Source: Mycobacterium sp. 050128 (GTDB lineage Bacteria; Actinomycetota; Actinomycetes; Mycobacteriales; Mycobacteriaceae). Taken from it: a DNA stretch of 64,000 nucleotides. The stretch's first letter is position 1; every line of letters starts with the position of its first letter. The position numbers and the translations under genes are program-made. The notes under the pieces were generated by a model. It did not search any database, was not told where the DNA came from, and saw only the letters and a program-made list of their open reading frames with translations. Below, piece by piece: positions 16,378 to 24,702 of the stretch. Where the stretch lies: contig NZ_JAZGLW010000004.1 in NCBI RefSeq assembly GCF_036409155.1, positions 124,001 through 188,000 of the forward strand. Reading direction: 5' to 3'.

Positions 16378-17397
16378 TCACCCCTTTCCGAATGATGCCG
16401 AGGCGTCGGTGTTGGTGGTGTGCAGGTAGCCGTCCAGCCACAGATCCAGTTGCCGATAGGCGACCTCGCGCGGACCCTGCAGGGACAGGAACACGTCGTG
16501 TTTGGCGTCGGTCACCGGAACGATGGTGCTGCGGTTGCCGATGCAGCCCGCCCGCCGGGCGATCTGGGTGACGTCGAGGACCGCGTCGCCACGTTGCATC
16601 GCCATCGCGTCGGCGGATTCGGCCACGCTGTGGTCCGAGCGCAGGATCAGGTTCGGCACCCCGACGTCGAGGCCGCGGTGTAGGCGGGCCTGGCCGCGGC
16701 GCACGGCGTTCAGCCATCCCGCGGTAATAGGGAAGCCGCCCAACGGTTTCCACTCCAGGTTGTAGTCGAACTCGCCGTCGTAGTCGCGGTGCAGCGTGGT
16801 GCCGTAGCCGCCCTTGCTGGTGCCCCGCAACACGACTTTCGAACGCACTCGCGACAGGCCGCCGATCATCGCCGCCGTCATTCCCAGGCGCAGCACCGCC
16901 GGGCCGTGCAGATCCAGGAAGGGGCTGTTGAGCACCAAGCCGCCGATGCGGGCGTGCGCCTTGGCGTTTCGGCGCCGCAACCGGTCCAGCCACAGCGGCA
17001 CGATCAGGCCGCCGGCGGAATGGCCGTACATCAGGACCCGGACGTCGGGGGCCTGTTCGCCGATGACGGTCAGGGCGTGTTCGAGTTCGGTGTCGTAGTG
17101 CGCGAGATCGGTGATGAAATGCGGGGTCTGGCCGTCGCGCCGCGACCGTCCGCACTTCTGCAGGTCCAATGCGTAGAAGGTGAAACCGCGGCTGGCGAAG
17201 TGATCGGCCAGCGCGGTGTTGAAGAAGTAGTCGGTGTAACCGTGCACCGTCAGAACCGCGTGCTCGAGACCGCTGCCACCGCCGGGGCCGCGCCGAATCA
17301 GGGTTGCGAAGATGTCGCCCTCGCCGGCGGGATCGGGTCCCAATGCGATGGTGTACTGCCAATAGCCAGGCAGGACATCGGGCACCCAGCCAGTCAC
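16378..17397 (-). CDS. Alpha/beta hydrolase (lysophospholipase/S33 type; Rv2854-like)
   Basis: 339 residues. The nucleophile elbow is GHSAGG near residue 125, with an upstream HGYTDYF oxyanion segment and a late DAKHDVFLS containing the likely catalytic His. No signal peptide. Substrate unknown; the family includes monoacylglycerol lipases and lysophospholipases. The GTG start is preceded by TAAGCT and 6 nt, so the transcript is probably leaderless. Followed 4 nt later by mtr. Confidence 0.85.
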   Translation of the reverse strand: MTGWVPDVLPGYWQYTIALGPDPAGEGDIFATLIRRGPGGGSGLEHAVLTVHGYTDYFFNTALADHFASRGFTFYALDLQKCGRSRRDGQTPHFITDLAHYDTELEHALTVIGEQAPDVRVLMYGHSAGGLIVPLWLDRLRRRNAKAHARIGGLVLNSPFLDLHGPAVLRLGMTAAMIGGLSRVRSKVVLRGTSKGGYGTTLHRDYDGEFDYNLEWKPLGGFPITAGWLNAVRRGQARLHRGLDVGVPNLILRSDHSVAESADAMAMQRGDAVLDVTQIARRAGCIGNRSTIVPVTDAKHDVFLSLQGPREVAYRQLDLWLDGYLHTTNTDASASFGKG

Positions 17398-17403
17398 CAG
17401 GTC

Positions 17404-17409
17404 AGCTTA
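17404..17409 (-). promoter_or_regulatory. -10 hexamer for leaderless hydrolase-mtr transcript
   Basis: TAAGCT on the minus strand, 6 nt before the GTG at 17397. This spacing would place the transcription start at the start codon. Confidence 0.5.
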
Positions 17410-17493
17410 GCGTGGCGAATCTTTTTGCTGGTCGCGGCAGGTTCGGGTCGGTGTGGCCGCGCCGGCCGGGATAGCCTGGATGACCGGCCAGAA

Positions 17494-17535
17494 AAGAACC
17501 TCGACAAGAACCTCGACAAGAACCTCGACAAGAAC
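17494..17535 (+). repeat. 12-bp tandem repeat (3.5 copies) in the mqo leader
   Basis: AAGAACCTCGAC is repeated at 17494, 17506 and 17518, followed by AAGAAC at 17530. The array ends just before the likely mqo ribosome-binding site (AGGAAGGG, 17537-17544). Exact repetition suggests recent slippage. Confidence 0.9.
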
Positions 17536-17555
17536 TAGGAAGGGCCAGCGTTTCG

Positions 17556-19043
17556 GTGTCAGACACAACGGTGCGCACCGACGTCGTGCTGGTCGGCGCC
17601 GGGATCATGAGCGCCACCCTGGCCGCATTGCTGCGGCGGCTGGAGCCGGACTGGTCGATCACCGTGGTCGAGCGGCTCGATGCGGTTGCCGCGGAGAGCA
17701 GCAGCCCGTGGAACAACGCCGGCACCGGGCACGCCGGGCTGTGCGAGATGAACTACACACCCGAGCGCCCGGGTTCTCAGGGGTCGATCGACATCACCAA
17801 AGCCGTGTCGATCAACGAGCAATTCCAGGTGACGCGTCAGTTCTGGGCCTATGCCGTCGAGAACGGCATCCTCACCGATCGGCGCTTCGTCAACCCCGTC
17901 CCTCATGTCAGCTTCGTGCACGGCGCGAGGCACGTCGACTATCTGCGGCGCCGCCAGCAGGCGCTGGCGCCGAACCCGCTGTTCGCCGGGACGGAACTGG
18001 TCGACGACCCGGACGAGTTCGCCCGCCGGCTGCCGTTCATGGCCGCCGAACGTGACTTCTCCGAACCGATTGCGCTCAACTGGGCCGCCGACGGCACCGA
18101 CGTCGACTTCGGCGCGCTGACCAAGCAGCTCATCGGCTATTGCGTGCGCAACGGTGCCACGGCGCTGTTCGGCCACGAGGTGCGCAACCTGACCCGCCGC
18201 CCGGACGGTGGTTGGACGCTGCAGATCGGAAATCGGCGCACCGGCGAAAAGCGCAAGCTGGACGCGAAATTCGTGTTCGTCGGCGGCGGTGGTGACGCAC
18301 TGCCGCTGTTACAGAAGTCCGGCATTGCAGAGGTCAAGGGCTTCGCCGGCTTCCCGATCGGCGGCCGGTTCCTGCGCACCGACAACCCGGCGTTGACCGC
18401 CGCGCACCGGGCCAAGGTCTACGGCGTCCCGGCGCCCGGCGCCCCGCCGCTCGGGGCGCTGCATCTGGACCTGCGGTTCGTCAACGGCAAGTCGTGGCTG
18501 GTCTTCGGGCCGTATGCCGGCTGGTCGCCTAAGTTCTTGAAGCAAGGCCACGTCAGCGACTTGCCCCGTTCGGTCCGGCGGGACAACGTGGTGTCGATGC
18601 TGGGGGTCGGCATCTCTGAGACGACGCTGGTCAATTACTTGATCCGCCAACTGCGGCTCACCGAACGCGACCGGCTGGATGTGCTGCGCGAATTCGCCCC
18701 CAGCGCGCGGGATTCGGATTGGCAGCTGACGGTGGCCGGCCAGCGCGTGCAGGTGATCCGGCGGGCCGCGGGCAAAGGCGGGGCGCTCGAGTTCGGCACC
18801 ACCGTGGTGGGTTCGGCCGACGGCAGCATTGCGGGTCTGCTCGGTGGCTCGCCCGGCGCCTCGACCGCCGTGCCGATCATGCTCGACGTACTGGCGAGCT
18901 GCTTTGCCGACCGCTACCAGTCCTGGCTGCCCAGGCTCCAGGAGATGGTGCCCTCGCTGGGAACCCGGCTATCCGACGAACCGGCGCTCTACGACGAGGT
19001 GCGCGCGTGGAGTGCCAAGATATTACAGTTGAACGGCTCATGA
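17556..19043 (+). CDS. mqo: Malate:quinone oxidoreductase
   Basis: 495 residues. FAD-dependent peripheral membrane enzyme that oxidises malate to oxaloacetate and reduces quinone. The FAD loop [10 protein letters not shown] is at the N terminus, with NNAGTGHAG near residue 53 as in other Mqo proteins. Corresponds to Rv2852c. GTG start after AGGAAGGG. It is preceded by a 12-bp tandem repeat and followed by a MIRU-like element. It adds a second quinone-reducing dehydrogenase near the hydrogenase locus, though co-regulation is not shown. Confidence 0.96.
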   Translation: MSDTTVRTDVVLVGAGIMSATLAALLRRLEPDWSITVVERLDAVAAESSSPWNNAGTGHAGLCEMNYTPERPGSQGSIDITKAVSINEQFQVTRQFWAYAVENGILTDRRFVNPVPHVSFVHGARHVDYLRRRQQALAPNPLFAGTELVDDPDEFARRLPFMAAERDFSEPIALNWAADGTDVDFGALTKQLIGYCVRNGATALFGHEVRNLTRRPDGGWTLQIGNRRTGEKRKLDAKFVFVGGGGDALPLLQKSGIAEVKGFAGFPIGGRFLRTDNPALTAAHRAKVYGVPAPGAPPLGALHLDLRFVNGKSWLVFGPYAGWSPKFLKQGHVSDLPRSVRRDNVVSMLGVGISETTLVNYLIRQLRLTERDRLDVLREFAPSARDSDWQLTVAGQRVQVIRRAAGKGGALEFGTTVVGSADGSIAGLLGGSPGASTAVPIMLDVLASCFADRYQSWLPRLQEMVPSLGTRLSDEPALYDEVRAWSAKILQLNGS

Positions 19044-19048
19044 ACCGC

Positions 19049-19088
19049 ACCGGCGAGCGAAGTGAAAAGTGATGAGGAGGAGCGGCGC
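19049..19088 (+). repeat. MIRU-like element between mqo and a GNAT gene
   Basis: The 3' part, GTGATGAGGAGGAGCGGCGC, matches the recalled 3' end of mycobacterial MIRU repeats, preceded by GCGAGCGAAG-like sequence. It supplies the Shine-Dalgarno sequence AGGAGGAG for the following gene. Only one short copy is present. Confidence 0.6.
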
Positions 19089-19091
19089 CCA

Positions 19092-19562
19092 ATGAGTGAA
19101 GCGCTACGCCGCATCTGGGCCAAAGACCTTGACGCGCAAACCCTTTACGAGCTGCTCAAGCTGCGCGTCGAGGTGTTCGTCGTCGAGCAGGCTATCCCGT
19201 ATCCGGAGCTGGACGGACGCGACCTGCTCGCCGAGACCCGGCACTTCTGGCTGGAAACCCCGGACGGCGACGTGATCTGCACGCTGCGGCTGATGGAGGA
19301 GCACGCCGGGGGCGAGAAGGTGTTCCGGATCGGCCGGCTGTGCACCAAACGCAGCGCACGCGGACAGGGCCACACCACCCGCCTGTTGCGCGCCGCGCTG
19401 GCCGAGGTCGGCGACTACCCGTGCCGGATCAACGCGCAGACCTACCTCGCCGAGATGTACGCCCACCATGGTTTTGTGCGCGACGGCGACGATTTCGTCG
19501 ACGACGGCGTGCCGCACGTCCCGATGCTGCGGCCCGGTTCCGGCCAGACGGCCAAGCCGTGA
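19092..19562 (+). CDS. GNAT N-acetyltransferase, ElaA type
   Basis: 156 residues. N-terminal [14 protein letters not shown] pattern of ElaA-like proteins, acetyl-CoA loop [17 protein letters not shown], and [14 protein letters not shown] near the C terminus. Substrate unknown. Corresponds to Rv2851c. ATG 19092 has a strong ribosome-binding site provided by the MIRU-like element. The stop overlaps the GTG of the chelatase gene (GTGA), so the two are coupled. Confidence 0.88.
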   Translation: MSEALRRIWAKDLDAQTLYELLKLRVEVFVVEQAIPYPELDGRDLLAETRHFWLETPDGDVICTLRLMEEHAGGEKVFRIGRLCTKRSARGQGHTTRLLRAALAEVGDYPCRINAQTYLAEMYAHHGFVRDGDDFVDDGVPHVPMLRPGSGQTAKP

Positions 19563-21397
19563 AGCCGTATCCGTTCAGCGCGATCGTCGGCCACGACCAG
19601 TTGCGGCTGGCGCTCCTGCTGTGTGCGGTGCGCCCGGAAATCGGTGGGGCGCTGATCCGTGGCGAGAAGGGCACCGCCAAATCGACGGCCGTGCGCGGGC
19701 TTGCCGCGCTGTTGTCCGCGGCGACCGCAAACAATGGCGCCGGGTCCGGCCTGGTCGAAATGCCGCTCGGCGCAACCGAAGACCGGGTTATCGGTTCGCT
19801 GGATCTGCAGCGGGTGCTGCGCGACGGCGAGCATGCTTTCTCGCCCGGGTTGCTCGCGCGTGCCCACGGCGGCGTGCTGTACGTCGACGAGGTCAACCTG
19901 CTGCACGATCATTTGGTCGACGTGCTGCTCGACGCCGCGGCGATGGGCCGGGTGCACATCGAACGCGACGGCATCTCGCATTCGCATGAGGCCCGTTTCG
20001 TGCTGATCGGCACGATGAATCCAGAGGAAGGCGAACTGCGCCCGCAGCTGCTCGACCGGTTCGGGCTGACGGTCGAGGTGCACGCCTCGCGCGACGTCGA
20101 GGTGCGCGCGGAGGTGATCCGGCAGCGGATGGCCTATGAGGCCGACCCGGATGGGTTCGCCACGCGCTACGCCGCCGACGACGCCGAGCTGGCCCAGCGC
20201 ATCGCCGCGGCCCGCGCGTTGGTCGACGATGTGGTGTTGCCGGACAACGAATTACGACGCATCGCGGCGCTGTGCGCGGCGTTCGACGTCGACGGGATGC
20301 GCGCCGACCTGGTGGTGGCCCGCACCGCCGTCGCGCACGCCGCCTGGCGGGGCGCGACAACCGTGGCCGAGCAGGACATCCGGGTGGCCGCCGAACTGGC
20401 GCTGCCGCATCGGCGCCGCCGCGACCCGTTCGACGACCCGGGCATCGATCGCGAGCAGCTGGACGAGGCTCTGCAGGCGGCCCGTAATGATCTAGAGCCC
20501 GATCCCGACCCGCCCGGCGGCGGCCAGTCCGCCAATGACGGAGCTGCACAACAAGATTCGTCTTCAGACGCGAAACCGCAGCCGCCCCAGACACGACCCA
20601 GCGCCCCGCCGTCGAAGACGTTTCGCACTCGGGCGTTGACGGTTCCCGGCGTCGGTGACGGGGCGCCCGGCCGCCGCTCGCGGGCCCGCAACCTGTCGGG
20701 CAGCGTCGTGGCCGCCGCCGAGGCCAACGCCCCGGGCGCCCATGGTCTGCACCTGTTCGCCACCCTGCTGTCGGCCGCCGAGCAGGCCGGAGCGGGGCCG
20801 CTGCGCCCGCGGCCCGACGACATACGCCGCGCGGTCCGCGAGGGGCGCGAAGGCAACCTGGTGATCTTCGTCGTCGACGCGTCCGGGTCGATGGCCGCCC
20901 GGGACCGGATGGCCGCCGTCAGCGGTGCCACCCTGTCGCTGTTGCGCGACGCCTATCAGCGGCGCGACAAGGTCGCGGTGATCACCTTCCGCCGGCAGGA
21001 GGCGCGGCTGTTGCTGCCGCCGACCTCATCGGCCCACATCGCCGGCCGGCGGCTGGCCCGATTCGACACCGGCGGCAGGACCCCGCTGGCCGAGGGCCTG
21101 CTGGCCGCGCGTGCGCTGATCGTCCGGGAGCGGGCCCGCGATCGGGCGCGCCGTCCGCTGGTGGTGGTGCTGACCGACGGCAGGGCCACCGCGGGCCCGG
21201 ACCCCTTGGGCCGCAGTCGAATCGCAGCGTCGCGACTGGTCGCCGAGGGTGCCGCGGCGGTGGTCGTGGACTGCGAAACATCTTATGTGCGACTGGGGTT
21301 GGCTCAGCAGCTGGCCCGCCAACTCGGTGCACCGACCATCCGGCTGGAGCAACTGCACGCCGACCATCTCACGCGGGCCGTGCGCAGCGCGGCCTAG
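19559..21397 (+). CDS. Magnesium-chelatase-like AAA+/VWA protein (Rv2850c-like)
   Basis: 612 residues. N-terminal AAA+ (ChlI-like) domain with Walker [10 protein letters not shown] near residue 36 and Walker [13 protein letters not shown] Pro/Gln-rich acidic linker of about 70 residues follows (near 310-380), then a ChlD-like von Willebrand A domain with a MIDAS motif, [11 protein letters not shown], and VLTDGRAT. This fuses the two motor subunits of a metal chelatase; the CobN/ChlH metal-inserting partner is not in the window. Placement before cobO and cobB suggests cobalt insertion into corrinoid (inference). GTG start overlaps the GNAT stop. Confidence 0.88.
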   Translation: MKPYPFSAIVGHDQLRLALLLCAVRPEIGGALIRGEKGTAKSTAVRGLAALLSAATANNGAGSGLVEMPLGATEDRVIGSLDLQRVLRDGEHAFSPGLLARAHGGVLYVDEVNLLHDHLVDVLLDAAAMGRVHIERDGISHSHEARFVLIGTMNPEEGELRPQLLDRFGLTVEVHASRDVEVRAEVIRQRMAYEADPDGFATRYAADDAELAQRIAAARALVDDVVLPDNELRRIAALCAAFDVDGMRADLVVARTAVAHAAWRGATTVAEQDIRVAAELALPHRRRRDPFDDPGIDREQLDEALQAARNDLEPDPDPPGGGQSANDGAAQQDSSSDAKPQPPQTRPSAPPSKTFRTRALTVPGVGDGAPGRRSRARNLSGSVVAAAEANAPGAHGLHLFATLLSAAEQAGAGPLRPRPDDIRRAVREGREGNLVIFVVDASGSMAARDRMAAVSGATLSLLRDAYQRRDKVAVITFRRQEARLLLPPTSSAHIAGRRLARFDTGGRTPLAEGLLAARALIVRERARDRARRPLVVVLTDGRATAGPDPLGRSRIAASRLVAEGAAAVVVDCETSYVRLGLAQQLARQLGAPTIRLEQLHADHLTRAVRSAA

Positions 21398-21429
21398 CCG
21401 GTACGCCGCGACGAAGGAGGTGTGCCCGT

Positions 21430-22044
21430 ATGCCCCAGGGAACCCCGCTGCAGGTCCCGGATGACGGACTGAGCACCCGGGCTCGGCGCAACCTGCCGGT
21501 GCTGGCGGTGCACACCGGCGACGGCAAGGGCAAGTCGACCGCGGCGTTCGGAATGGCGTTGCGCGCGTGGAACGTCGGCCTCGACGTCGCGGTGTTTCAG
21601 TTCGTCAAAAGCGCGAAATGGAAAGTGGGGGAGGAAGCCGTGTTTCGGCAGCTGGGCCGGTTGCACGACGAGCACGGCATCGGTGCAGCGGTCCAGTGGC
21701 ACAAGATGGGCAGCGGCTGGTCCTGGACGCGTAAATCCGGTAGCGAGGACGATCACGCGGCCGCGGCCGCCGACGGCTGGGCGGAGATCTCGCGCCGGCT
21801 GGCCGAGCAGCGTCACGACTTCTATGTGCTCGACGAGTTCACCTACCCGTTGAAGTGGGGTTGGGTCGACGTCGACGAGGTGGTGGACGTATTGCTGGCC
21901 AGGCCCGGCCATCAGCATGTGGTGATCACCGGACGCGCCGCCCCGCCGCGACTGGTCGAGGTCGCCGACCTGGTCACCGAGATGACCAAGGTCAAGCATC
22001 CAATGGATGCGGGCCGCAAGGGCCAGCAGGGCATCGAGTGGTGA
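21430..22044 (+). CDS. cobO: Corrinoid adenosyltransferase
   Basis: 204 residues. Transfers the adenosyl group of ATP to Co(I) corrinoid in adenosylcobalamin synthesis. Nucleotide-binding loop HTGDGKGKSTAAFGMA near residue 31, VLDEFTYPL, and the C-terminal HPMDAGRKGQ. ATG 21430 follows AAGGAGGT (21414-21421) at 8 nt, a full anti-16S match. The stop overlaps the GTG of cobB. Corresponds to Rv2849c. Confidence 0.96.
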   Translation: MPQGTPLQVPDDGLSTRARRNLPVLAVHTGDGKGKSTAAFGMALRAWNVGLDVAVFQFVKSAKWKVGEEAVFRQLGRLHDEHGIGAAVQWHKMGSGWSWTRKSGSEDDHAAAAADGWAEISRRLAEQRHDFYVLDEFTYPLKWGWVDVDEVVDVLLARPGHQHVVITGRAAPPRLVEVADLVTEMTKVKHPMDAGRKGQQGIEW

Positions 22045-23429
22045 ACGCCCCCGCGGTCGTCATCGCCGCACCCGCGTCGGGTAGCGGAAAGACCACGATC
22101 GCAACGGGTTTGATCGGGGCGCTGCGCCGGGCCGGGCACACGGTCGCGCCGTTCAAGGTGGGGCCCGACTTCATCGACCCCGGCTACCACGGCCTGGCCG
22201 CGGGCCGGCCCGGACGCAACCTCGACCCGGTGATGGTGGGCGAAGCGCTGATCGGCCCGCTCTACGCGCACGGCGCCGCCGGCGCCGACATCGCGGTGAT
22301 CGAGGGCGTGATGGGGCTGTTCGACGGGCGGATCGGGCCCCGGGAAGATCCAGTGGCGTCCCCGCCGCCGGGCTCTACGGCGCACGTCGCCGCGCTGGTG
22401 GGCGCCCCGGTGATCCTGGTCGTCGACGCGCGTGGCCAGAGCCACAGCATTGCCGCACTGCTGCATGGCTTTTCGACGTTCGATACCGCCACCCGGATCG
22501 CCGGCGTGATCCTCAACCGGGTGGGATCACCCCGGCACGAGCAGGTGTTGCGACAGGCCTGCGAGCACACCGGCATCCCGGTGTTGGGTGCCATTCCGCG
22601 TACCGCCGAATTGGAGCTGCCGACAAGGTATTTGGGCCTGGTCACCGCGGTCGAATACGGGCGGCGGGCCCGGCTCGCCGTCGAGGCGATGACCGACCTG
22701 ATCACGCGGCACGTCGACCTGGCCGCGGTGCTGGCATACGCGGCAAGCCGCAACATCGGCACAGCGTGGGATCCCGTGGCGGCGATGGGGGAGACCGCGC
22801 CGTGCCGCGCCACGGTCGCAATGGCCGCCGGTAAGGCGTTCAGCTTCGGCTACGCCGAACACGCCGAGCTGTTGAGCGCCGCCGGTGCCGACGTGGTCGA
22901 GTTCGACCCCCTGGTCGATACGCTGCCCGACGGCACCGGCGCCGTGCTGCTGCCCGGCGGCTTCCCCGAACAGTTCACCGCCGATTTGTCCGCCAATGAT
23001 GTTGTGCGACAACAGATCCGCGACTTGGCGGCCGCCGGAGCTCCAGTGCACGCCGAATGTGCGGGCCTGATCTACCTGGCTTCCGAACTCGACGGCTACC
23101 CGATGTGCGGGGTGCTGGGCGGATCGGCGCGGTTTACCCCGCAGCTGAAGCTGGCGTATCGCGACGCGGTCGCCGTGGCCGATTCGGCGCTGTATGCCGC
23201 CGGGGCCCGGGTGGTCGGACACGAATTTCACCGAACCGTGATCACCTTCACCGAGAGCTACCAGCCGGCCTGGGTCTACCGTGCCGGCGACGCGGACTCG
23301 GACGCGGCGCCGATGCGCGACGGCGTGGTGCACGCCGGGGTGCACGCGTCGTATCTGCACACCCACCCGGCCGCGGTGCCTCACGCGGTGGCGCGTTTCG
23401 TCGCGCGCGCCGCGCCGCGCCCGTCGTGA
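22041..23429 (+). CDS. cobB: Cobyrinic acid a,c-diamide synthase family (hydrogenobyrinate diamide synthase)
   Basis: 462 residues. ATP- and glutamine-dependent amidation of corrin side chains. The N-terminal P-loop domain has ASGSGKTT; the C-terminal class I-like glutaminase domain has the Cys nucleophile in VHAECAGLIYL and a late His in GHEFHRT. GTG 22041 overlaps the cobO stop; another GTG lies one codon upstream. Corresponds to Rv2848c. Confidence 0.95.
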   Translation: MNAPAVVIAAPASGSGKTTIATGLIGALRRAGHTVAPFKVGPDFIDPGYHGLAAGRPGRNLDPVMVGEALIGPLYAHGAAGADIAVIEGVMGLFDGRIGPREDPVASPPPGSTAHVAALVGAPVILVVDARGQSHSIAALLHGFSTFDTATRIAGVILNRVGSPRHEQVLRQACEHTGIPVLGAIPRTAELELPTRYLGLVTAVEYGRRARLAVEAMTDLITRHVDLAAVLAYAASRNIGTAWDPVAAMGETAPCRATVAMAAGKAFSFGYAEHAELLSAAGADVVEFDPLVDTLPDGTGAVLLPGGFPEQFTADLSANDVVRQQIRDLAAAGAPVHAECAGLIYLASELDGYPMCGVLGGSARFTPQLKLAYRDAVAVADSALYAAGARVVGHEFHRTVITFTESYQPAWVYRAGDADSDAAPMRDGVVHAGVHASYLHTHPAAVPHAVARFVARAAPRPS

Positions 23430-23451
23430 CGGCCGCGCCAATCGTCTTCAT

Positions 23452-23457
23452 TAGGCT
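23452..23457 (+). promoter_or_regulatory. -10 hexamer for a leaderless cysG transcript
   Basis: TAGGCT, 6 nt before the GTG at 23464. It separates cysG transcription from the cobO-cobB genes upstream. Confidence 0.5.
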
Positions 23458-23463
23458 TGCCGC

Positions 23464-24669
23464 GTGACCGAGAGCCCCTACCTCGTCGGACTGCGGCTGA
23501 CCGGCAAGAAGGTCGTCGTGGTCGGCGGAGGCACGGTCGCCCAGCGCCGGCTACCCCTGCTCATCGCCAGCGGCGCCGACGTGCACGTGATCAGCCGGAC
23601 CGCCACCCCCGCCGTCGAGGCGATGAGCGGAATCACCCTGACGGTGCGCGCATACCGCGACGGTGACCTCGACGGAGCCTGGTATGCGATTGCGGCCACC
23701 GACGACCCCGCGGTCAACGAGGCCATCGTCGCCGAGGCCGACAGCCGGCAGATCTTCTGTGTGCGCGCCGACATCGCCATCGAGGGCACCGCGGTGACCC
23801 CGGCGTCGTTCGAGTACGCCGGCCTGTCGGTGGGCGTGCTGGCCGGTGGCGAGCATCGCCGGTCGGCAGCCATCCGCTCGGCCATCCGCGAGGCGCTGCA
23901 ACAGGGCCTGATCACACCCGAAAGTTCCGCGAGCTCCGACGTCGTGCGCGGCGGGGTGGCGCTGATCGGTGGCGGTCCCGGCGACCCCGAGCTGATCACC
24001 GTCCGCGGGCGGCGGCTGCTCGCCCAGGCCGACGTCGTGGTCGCCGATCGCCTGGCCCCGCCCGAATTGCTCGCCGAGCTGGCGCCGCACGTCGAAGTCA
24101 TCGACGCCGCCAAGATCCCGTACGGGCGGGCCATGGCCCAGGACGCGATCAACGACGTCATGATCGAGCGGGCCCGCGCCGGAAGCTTCGTGGTTCGCCT
24201 CAAGGGCGGTGACCCGTTCGTGTTCGCCCGCGGTTATGAGGAAGTGATCGCGTGCGCCGACGCCGGCATTCCGGTCACCGTGGTGCCCGGTGTGACGAGT
24301 GCCATAGCGGTGCCCGCGCTGGCGGGCGTTCCCGTCACTCATCGAGCGATAAATCACGAGTTCGTGGTGGTCAGCGGCCATCTGGCGCCCGGGCATCCCG
24401 AATCGTTAGTGAATTGGAATGCACTGGCCGCGTTGTCCGGCACGATCGTTTTACTGATGGCCGTCGAACGCATCGAACTCTTCGTCGACGCACTGCTTGC
24501 AGGCGGCCGACCTGCGGATACGCCGGTCCTGGTGGTGCAGCACGGAACCACCCCGGCGCAGCACACGTTGCGGGCCACCCTGGCCGACACGCCGCAAAAG
24601 GTCCGGTCGGAGGGGATCAGACCTCCCGCGATCATCGTGATCGGGCCGGTGGCGGCATTCGGGCTTTAA
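23464..24669 (+). CDS. cysG: Siroheme synthase-like protein (precorrin-2 dehydrogenase plus uroporphyrinogen-III methyltransferase)
   Basis: 401 residues. The N-terminal NAD-binding domain (VVVVGGGTVAQRRLPLL) is of the precorrin-2 dehydrogenase/ferrochelatase type. The C-terminal SUMT domain starts near residue 165 with VALIGGGPGDPELITVRG and has RLKGGDPFVFARG. It directs uroporphyrinogen III to precorrin-2 and sirohydrochlorin for siroheme and B12. The middle dimerisation region is shorter than in enteric CysG. Corresponds to Rv2847c. Confidence 0.94.
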   Translation: MTESPYLVGLRLTGKKVVVVGGGTVAQRRLPLLIASGADVHVISRTATPAVEAMSGITLTVRAYRDGDLDGAWYAIAATDDPAVNEAIVAEADSRQIFCVRADIAIEGTAVTPASFEYAGLSVGVLAGGEHRRSAAIRSAIREALQQGLITPESSASSDVVRGGVALIGGGPGDPELITVRGRRLLAQADVVVADRLAPPELLAELAPHVEVIDAAKIPYGRAMAQDAINDVMIERARAGSFVVRLKGGDPFVFARGYEEVIACADAGIPVTVVPGVTSAIAVPALAGVPVTHRAINHEFVVVSGHLAPGHPESLVNWNALAALSGTIVLLMAVERIELFVDALLAGGRPADTPVLVVQHGTTPAQHTLRATLADTPQKVRSEGIRPPAIIVIGPVAAFGL

Positions 24670-24677
24670 ACGATTCT

Positions 24678-24697
24678 TAAGATTACTGTAAGGTAAC
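24678..24697 (+). promoter_or_regulatory. efpA promoter with overlapping dyad
   Basis: TAAGAT (24678-24683) is a -10 candidate. It is overlapped by TTACTGTAA (24683-24691), a perfect 4+1+4 palindrome, followed by GGTAAC, so the TTAC/GTAA half-site recurs. This is the most AT-rich stretch of the 33-nt cysG-efpA gap and looks like a repressor site. Confidence 0.45.
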
Positions 24698-24702
24698 TCG
24701 TT

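Noticed and set aside
15956..17362. 468-codon minus-strand frame over the hydrolase/mtr junction
   Set aside because: Out of frame with two well-conserved genes on the same strand; Arg-rich shadow.
17494..17535. CRISPR array
   Set aside because: Units are 12 bp and directly adjacent with no spacers.
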